Notes under the pieces: model-generated
Databases searched by the model: none
What the model was told of the DNA's origin: nothing
Seen by the model: the letters and a program-made list of their open reading frames with translations, nothing else
Translations under genes and position numbers: made by a program
Part shown: piece after piece, positions 59,378 to 64,000 of the stretch
How positions within the stretch are numbered: the stretch's first letter is position 1
How the letters are laid out: every line of letters starts with the position of its first letter
Origin: Rhodococcus triatomae
GTDB taxonomy: Bacteria > Actinomycetota > Actinomycetes > Mycobacteriales > Mycobacteriaceae
DNA: 64,000 nucleotides
Reading direction: 5' to 3'
NCBI RefSeq assembly: GCF_014217785.1
Contig: NZ_CP048814.1
Location: 4,278,001-4,342,000 of the forward strand

Positions 59378-60393
59378 CGTTCTCCGCGCTCACCATCGCG
59401 GTCATCGCGCTGGTGGCCCTGGCGATCCTGCTGATCGGCCTGTGGGCGTACGGCACCGCCAATCGGCTCGACCGGCTGCACGTGCGGTCCGATCTGTCCT
59501 GGCAGGCGCTGGACTCGGCGCTCGCGCGACGCGCGGTCGTGGTCCGTGCCATCGCGGTCGACCTGCCGGCCGCCGAGGCGAAACCCCTGGCTGCGCTCGC
59601 CGACCACGCCGAGCGCGCGGATCGCGGCGATCGCGAGGTCGCCGAGAACACATTGTCCTCGGCCGTGTCGACGGTGGACATCACCCGGGTGCGCCCGCAG
59701 TTGGTCGCCGAACTCGCCGACGCGGAGGCGCGCGTGCTCATCGCCCGGCGTTTCCACAACGACGCCGTCCGCGACACCCTGGCGCTGCGCACCCGGCGGC
59801 CGGTGCGCTGGCTGCATCTCGGCGGAACCGCCGCACTGCCCACGTACTTCGAGATCACCGAGCGTGCGGCGGGTGATCGCGCGCACGGCCCCGTCGCCGA
59901 TGCCACCCGCACGTCGTCGCGGGTGGTGCTGCTCGATTCCGCGGGACGGGTGCTGTTGCTGCGCGGCCACGATCCGTCGGTGCCGGACGTGCACTTCTGG
60001 TTCACGATCGGCGGCGCGGTGGAGAAGGGGGAGTCGCTGCGCGCGGCCGCCGTGCGCGAGGTGCGCGAGGAAACCGGGCTCGCCGTCGGTGAGGACGATC
60101 TGCGGGGGCCGATGTGGCGCCGGGTGGCGGTGTTCAACTGGTGCGGTCGGCTCATCCGCTCCGAGGAACTGTTCTATGCGTTGCGCACCGAGGAGTTCGA
60201 ACCGCACCACGACGGGTTCACCGAGCTCGAGCAGCAGGCCGTCACCGCATACCGTTGGTGCGGTCCACAGGAGATGCGCGAGCTCGCCGAGGCGGGTGAG
60301 ACGGTGTACCCGGAACAACTCCCCGAGCTGCTCGACGAAGCGGCCGCGGTCGCGGACGGCGTCCGTGACGTCGAGGTCCGGTCGGTGCACTGA
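59374..60393 (+). CDS. Membrane-anchored NUDIX hydrolase with LemA-like N-terminus
   Basis: Protein of 339 residues (compare Rv2609c). One N-terminal transmembrane helix (LTIAVIALVALAILLIGLWAYG) is followed by a LemA-like helical stretch (NRLDRLHVRSDLSWQALDSALARRAVVV). The C-terminal half holds the NUDIX box GGAVEKGESLRAAAVREVREETGL with all conserved Glu residues. Its location right after pimA suggests turnover of a nucleotide-sugar or nucleotide near the membrane. GTG 59374 overlaps the pimA stop. Confidence 0.88.
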   Translation: MTFSALTIAVIALVALAILLIGLWAYGTANRLDRLHVRSDLSWQALDSALARRAVVVRAIAVDLPAAEAKPLAALADHAERADRGDREVAENTLSSAVSTVDITRVRPQLVAELADAEARVLIARRFHNDAVRDTLALRTRRPVRWLHLGGTAALPTYFEITERAAGDRAHGPVADATRTSSRVVLLDSAGRVLLLRGHDPSVPDVHFWFTIGGAVEKGESLRAAAVREVREETGLAVGEDDLRGPMWRRVAVFNWCGRLIRSEELFYALRTEEFEPHHDGFTELEQQAVTAYRWCGPQEMRELAEAGETVYPEQLPELLDEAAAVADGVRDVEVRSVH

Positions 60394-60571
60394 TCGTCGG
60401 CCGGGTGAGGCCGGCGAGCGTCCGGCACGAGCAGTCCAGTCCGGAAGGTCTGGACTGGATACGGAGACTGCGGCCGGTCCCGCCTAGAATCGGGGCGTGA
60501 GCGCGGTCCACCGCGCACAGACACCCGACCACCGTCACACCGTCATCGACGTTTCCACCGAGGAGTTCGCT

Positions 60572-61474
60572 GTGAGCACGCCCGACACCACCCCCACCAC
60601 CGGCACCGCTCGGGTCAAGCGCGGCATGGCCGAGATGCTCAAGGGCGGTGTGATCATGGACGTCGTCACCGCGGAGCAGGCGAAGATCGCCGAGGACGCC
60701 GGTGCGGTCGCGGTCATGGCGCTCGAGCGGGTGCCTGCCGACATCCGTGCGCAGGGCGGGGTCTCCCGGATGAGCGATCCGGACATGATCGACGGCATCA
60801 TCGAGGCGGTCAGCATCCCGGTGATGGCGAAGGCCCGGATCGGGCACTTCGTCGAGGCACAGATCCTGCAGAGCCTCGGAGTCGACTACATCGACGAGTC
60901 CGAGGTCCTCACCCCGGCCGACTACGACAACCACATCGACAAGTTCGCGTTCACCGTTCCGTTCGTCTGCGGCGCGACCAATCTCGGCGAGGCGCTGCGC
61001 CGGATCAACGAGGGCGCGGCGATGATCCGTTCCAAGGGCGAAGCCGGCACCGGCGACGTCTCCAACGCCACCACCCACATGCGGAAGATTCGCCAGGAGA
61101 TCCGGCGCCTGACCTCGCTGCCCGAGGACGAGCTCTACGTCGCCGCGAAGGAACTGCAGGCGCCGTACGACCTGGTGGTCGAGGTCGCCAAGGCCGGCAA
61201 GCTTCCCGTCACCCTGTTCACCGCGGGCGGCATCGCCACCCCTGCCGACGCCGCCATGATGATGCAGCTCGGCGCCGAGGGCGTGTTCGTCGGATCCGGC
61301 ATCTTCAAGTCCGGCAACCCGGCCGAGCGTGCGGCCGCGATCGTCAAGGCCACCACCTTCTTCGACGACGCCGACGTGCTGGCCAAGGTCTCGCGCGGTC
61401 TCGGTGAGGCGATGGTCGGTATCAACGTCGACGACATCCCGCAGCCGCACCGGCTCGCCGAGCGCGGGTGGTGA
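60572..61474 (+). CDS. pdxS: Pyridoxal 5'-phosphate synthase lyase subunit
   Basis: Protein of 300 residues that makes PLP from ribose 5-phosphate and glyceraldehyde 3-phosphate with ammonia from PdxT. Active-site lysines lie in [20 protein letters not shown] [12 protein letters not shown] and [12 protein letters not shown]...[10 protein letters not shown]; phosphate loop [31 protein letters not shown] 60572 has AGGAG upstream. pdxT is not in the window and probably follows the second tesB, as in Rv2606c-Rv2604c. Confidence 0.95.
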   Translation: MSTPDTTPTTGTARVKRGMAEMLKGGVIMDVVTAEQAKIAEDAGAVAVMALERVPADIRAQGGVSRMSDPDMIDGIIEAVSIPVMAKARIGHFVEAQILQSLGVDYIDESEVLTPADYDNHIDKFAFTVPFVCGATNLGEALRRINEGAAMIRSKGEAGTGDVSNATTHMRKIRQEIRRLTSLPEDELYVAAKELQAPYDLVVEVAKAGKLPVTLFTAGGIATPADAAMMMQLGAEGVFVGSGIFKSGNPAERAAAIVKATTFFDDADVLAKVSRGLGEAMVGINVDDIPQPHRLAERGW

Positions 61475-61586
61475 CGGTCCGGCACCTTCCGGTCTGACGG
61501 GGACGCCCCGGTTGCTAGCCTGAGCGCGGCGACCGGGGCGTTCGTCGTCCCGGGGCACGTGCCGTCCCACCGCGGAAAGGGAGTCG

Positions 61587-62405
61587 ATGGCGTCCATCAC
61601 GGAGATCCTCGAGCTCGAACGGCTCGAGAAGGACATCTTCCGCGGCATTGCGACGGAGACGATGCTGCAACGCACCTTCGGGGGCCAGGTGGCCGGGCAG
61701 GCGCTGGTGTCCGCCGTGCGCACCGTCGACCCGGAGTTCACGGTCCACTCCCTGCACGGGTACTTCCTGCGTCCGGGGGACCCGGTGCTGCCCATCGTGT
61801 ACCTGGTGGACCGCATCCGGGACGGACGTTCCTTCGTGACCCGCAGGGTCAGTGCCATCCAGCAGGGGCAGGCGATCTTCACGATGTCGGCGTCGTTCCA
61901 CTCCGGCGACGAGGGCATCGAGCACCAGGACGAGATGCCGCAGGTGCCGGATCCGGACGAGGTCCCGTCCGCCACGGAGGCAGAGGATCCGGTGACGGCG
62001 TGGCTGGCTCACGAGTGGTCGGACTGGGACCTGCGGCTGGTCCGCAGGGAGGACGTCGCTCCGTTTCCGGGAAATGCTGCGCGCCAGCAGGTGTGGTTCC
62101 GTTCCCGGGACGTCCTGCCGGACGATCCGGTGTTCCACGTCTGCACCCTCGCCTACATGAGTGATATGACGCTGCTCGGCTCGGCGAGTGTTCCGCATCC
62201 CTGCGAGCACCTCCAGTCGGCCTCGCTGGACCATGCCCTGTGGTTTCTGCGTCCCTTCCGCGCGGACGAGTGGCTGCTCTACGACCAGCTCTCGCCGTCG
62301 GCCGGCTTCGGCCGCGCCCTGACGCAGGGCCGTATCTTCGACCGCACGGGCAACCTCGTCGCCGCCGTCGTGCAGGAGGGGCTCACCCGCTATCAGCGTG
62401 ACTGA
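61587..62405 (+). CDS. tesB: Acyl-CoA thioesterase II (TesB)
   Basis: Double hot-dog thioesterase of 272 residues. Typical blocks: RTFGGQVAGQALVSAVRTV, VHSLHGYFLRPGD, SFVTRRVSAIQQGQAIFTMSASF and, in the second domain, SLDHALWFLRPFRADEWLLYDQ with the Asp/Ser/Gln active-site set (SASVPHP, DHAL, LTQGRIFDR). GGAAAGGGAG precedes ATG 61587. A second copy begins at 63752. Confidence 0.93.
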   Translation: MASITEILELERLEKDIFRGIATETMLQRTFGGQVAGQALVSAVRTVDPEFTVHSLHGYFLRPGDPVLPIVYLVDRIRDGRSFVTRRVSAIQQGQAIFTMSASFHSGDEGIEHQDEMPQVPDPDEVPSATEAEDPVTAWLAHEWSDWDLRLVRREDVAPFPGNAARQQVWFRSRDVLPDDPVFHVCTLAYMSDMTLLGSASVPHPCEHLQSASLDHALWFLRPFRADEWLLYDQLSPSAGFGRALTQGRIFDRTGNLVAAVVQEGLTRYQRD

Positions 62406-62415
62406 CTCGTGAGGG

Positions 62416-63030
62416 TCAGCGGGCGACGAGGATCGCGGGCCGGTCCGGGTGGTCGTAGCGCACCACGACGTCCGGCGCTTCGGTGACGGTTCTCCCGTGC
62501 TCGGCGAGCGCGGGAACGGTCCATCCGTCCTCCGCGGGTGTGCGTCGGCGCAGCGCCGCCGTGCTCGTCTCCAGGAGCACGGTGACGTCGAACGGCAGGC
62601 TCCGCCCCAGCAGCATCGGGCCGGCAACCAGGACGACGTGGTCGGGTGCCGCCGGGCGGACGCGGGCCCGCGCCGAGCGATCCGTGTGCTCGTCCCACAG
62701 TCGCGGCAGATAGGCGCCGCGCGTGTGCAGCCCGGCCAGAACCTCCCGGTGCAGGGAGGAGTAGTCGAACCAGGCGTCGCGATAGGCGTGCGGGTCGTGG
62801 CGGCCGTGTTCGAGACGCACGGATGCCGGCCGGACGAAGTCGTGCAGATCGACGACCGCGGCGGGCCGGCCGGCGGCGCGCAGGTCTGCGGCAACGGCCG
62901 TGGCGAGCGTGACGGGGTTCGCGGCGTCCGCGCCGTCGACCGCGACGACGACGCGTCCCGCCGTCGCCCGGCAGAACGCGGCGACGGTCGTGATCAGGAG
63001 GTCGGGGCTCACCGGCCGGAAGGTCACCAC
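62416..63030 (-). CDS. Uridine kinase-like P-loop protein with degenerate Walker A
   Basis: Protein of 204 residues. The fold follows uridine/pantothenate-kinase-like proteins: VVVAVDGADAANPVTLATAVAADLRAAG, AAVVDLHDFVRP, YRDAWFDYSSLHREVL and HVVLVAGPMLLGRSLPFDVTVLLE. The P-loop reads DGADAANPVT instead of DGxxGSGKT, lacking both Gly and Lys, so it is probably not an active kinase or has changed function. Divergent from nothing directly; it faces tesB convergently with a 10-base gap. Confidence 0.65.
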   Translation of the reverse strand: MVTFRPVSPDLLITTVAAFCRATAGRVVVAVDGADAANPVTLATAVAADLRAAGRPAAVVDLHDFVRPASVRLEHGRHDPHAYRDAWFDYSSLHREVLAGLHTRGAYLPRLWDEHTDRSARARVRPAAPDHVVLVAGPMLLGRSLPFDVTVLLETSTAALRRRTPAEDGWTVPALAEHGRTVTEAPDVVVRYDHPDRPAILVAR

Positions 63031-63049
63031 GGTGGTGAGATCGGTCCTG

Positions 63050-63400
63050 TCACGGCTGGACGGTGGGGTGCCGGGCCGCTGCTGTGACGGCGAGCGCCGA
63101 GGACAGTTCGTCCCGCTCGGTGAGGGTCGCCTCCAGGGCGGCCAGGAGATCGACCGTCACGGTGTCGTTGTACCTGGCGGCGGATCGGCGCAGTGCGTCT
63201 CGGCCGAGCGGGCTGAGGTCGGTGCCGGTGGCGAGTGTGACGGTGCGTGCAGCCGAGATCGGTTCCCGCTGCTGTTGCCGGGCCTGGAGGAGTCGCAGGA
63301 GCTGGGCGCATGCACGATCCCGGAACGCCGGATCGGTCGAACTGCGGGTCTGGAGCAGATCGAGCACGGCGTCGAGGATGAGGTCGTCGAGGGACGGCAT
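63050..63400 (-). CDS. Uncharacterised small helical protein
   Basis: Protein of 116 residues from ATG 63400, opening MPSLDDLILDAVLDLLQTR. It is mostly helical, with Gln-rich LLRLLQARQQQREP and a final DLLAALEATLTERDELSSALAVTAAARH. No family recognised. It is co-directional with the kinase-like gene, 19 bases apart, probably in one operon. Confidence 0.5.
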   Translation of the reverse strand: MPSLDDLILDAVLDLLQTRSSTDPAFRDRACAQLLRLLQARQQQREPISAARTVTLATGTDLSPLGRDALRRSAARYNDTVTVDLLAALEATLTERDELSSALAVTAAARHPTVQP

Positions 63401-63751
63401 GGAAACGAGCTCTCGGTTCGAGGGGCAGGCTCCCGACCGTGCCACCCCGGAGGGGCTGAAAGTGTCCACCGGGCCCGAAAGCCGGGGCGAGCTGTCACCA
63501 AGTTAGAGCAATTGATCGGCAAAGGAAACTGCTACCCGAGGTAACTGGTATCCACCGCTCTGCGAACGGGTGTCGGTCCGGAGACTTCCGCGGGGGTTGA
63601 TGAGCATAGCTAACATGTGGCGATCGAGACCGGAGGTCGGGTTTCCGGCAGTCGGCGGGAGCTGGCCGGGCGTCGCTGGCTAGGCTTCGCTGACCAGGGT
63701 TCTCCGGGCAGGATTCTCTGGGGGCAGGAGACGACGAGAACAGGAGGCCAC
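63401..63751. other. Intergenic region with no gene seen
   Basis: About 350 bases between the divergent small protein and the second tesB. No convincing reading frame on either strand. It should hold both promoters. A short inverted element CTACCCGAGGTAA is at about 63533. AGGAGG at 63742 serves the tesB copy. Confidence 0.6.
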
Positions 63752-64000
63752 GTGGCCGGTATCGAAGAGATCCTCGAGCTCGAGCGTCTCGAACGCGACA
63801 TGTTCCGCGGTTCGGTGCATCCGACGGTGCTCCAGCGCACCTTCGGCGGCCAGGTGGCGGGGCAGGCTCTCGTGTCGGCGGTCCGGACCGTCGATGCGGC
63901 GTTCTCCGTGCACTCGCTGCACGGGTACTTCCTCCGGCCCGGCAACCCGACGATCCCCACCGTCTTCCTCGTGGACCGCGTGCGTGACGGGCGATCGTTC
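63752..64000 (+). CDS. tesB: Acyl-CoA thioesterase II, second copy (partial)
   Basis: First 83 codons of a TesB paralogue, running off the right edge. It is very similar to the start of the copy at 61587: EILELERLERDMFRGSVHPTVLQRTFGGQ and SVHSLHGYFLRPGNP. AGGAGG lies four bases before GTG 63752. Confidence 0.9.
   Translation, partial: MAGIEEILELERLERDMFRGSVHPTVLQRTFGGQVAGQALVSAVRTVDAAFSVHSLHGYFLRPGNPTIPTVFLVDRVRDGRSF

Noticed and set aside
60394..60571. A riboswitch ahead of pdxS
   Set aside because: No conserved motif seen; the space is short and contains only a GC-rich repeat of the TCCGGTC type.
1..64000. CRISPR arrays
   Set aside because: No regularly spaced direct repeats with unique spacers, and no cas genes.

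Overview
The window is about 64 kb of high-GC DNA with short, overlapping operons, many GTG starts and several apparently leaderless promoters. Genes for PIM synthesis (pgsA, patA, pimA), an AftC-type arabinofuranosyltransferase, a KstR-like operator and long stretches of gene order shared with Mycobacterium tuberculosis point to a mycolic-acid actinobacterium. Rhodococcus or a close relative is most likely. The genus is inferred from gene content, not from a marker gene.

Layout. (1) 1-6.2 kb: an operon with an AprB-like ferredoxin, a SsuA/TauA-type ABC importer and an AprA-like flavoprotein carrying a C-terminal HEAT-repeat domain; its substrate is unknown. (2) 6.2-9.3 kb: a frameshifted crotonase, an NtaA-type flavin monooxygenase and a sirtuin. 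(3) 9.3-16.9 kb: a lower-GC accessory island. It starts with a 5'-truncated RHS tip carrying a C-terminal toxin domain, followed by about a dozen small immunity-like genes (DUF7660, Imm50-like, a frameshifted TriTu-like gene, two copies of one immunity-like gene), a KptA RNA 2'-phosphotransferase and a complete IS3-family (IS407-like) element with a 4-bp target duplication. (4) 16.9-20.0 kb: a luciferase-like oxidoreductase, a PIN/NYN protein, an orphan protein and exonuclease III. (5) 20.0-28.1 kb: a type I Wadjet plasmid-defence operon (jetABCD, minus strand), bounded by 54-bp direct repeats. jetC is split by a second IS3-family element; removing the element and one CAA duplication restores a single 1,110-residue reading frame.

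(6) 28.1-43.2 kb: an AbiEi/Vsr-like gene, fadAB beta-oxidation genes, RNase D, a WS/DGAT acyltransferase divergent from a LipC-like esterase with KstR-like boxes at both starts, a DUF3000 gene, the coproporphyrin-dependent haem genes hemE-cgoX-chdC, and a cytoplasmic biotin/DMSO-type molybdenum reductase with a repeated N-terminus. (7) 43.2-51.3 kb: a serine hydrolase, msrB, aftC, a secreted esterase, a RibD-like reductase, zapE and a GNAT gene, in an order matching Rv2669-Rv2674. Next is a branched-chain-amino-acid-type leader peptide and attenuator ahead of a stand-alone LeuA regulatory-domain protein. (8) 51.5-52.4 kb: six tRNA genes, five on the minus strand (Val, Gly, Val, Cys, Gly) and one Val(CAC) on the plus strand. 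(9) 52.4-64 kb: a PGPGW membrane protein, a DUF742 protein, then thrS-HIT phosphorylase-pgsA-patA-pimA-NUDIX-pdxS-tesB in the Rv2614c-Rv2605c order. The window ends with a kinase-like protein and the start of a second tesB.

The main results are the IS-inactivated Wadjet operon between direct repeats, a family of dispersed 38-42 bp palindromes, the AprAB-like/HEAT operon, the RHS/immunity/KptA island, and the attenuated stand-alone LeuA-domain gene.
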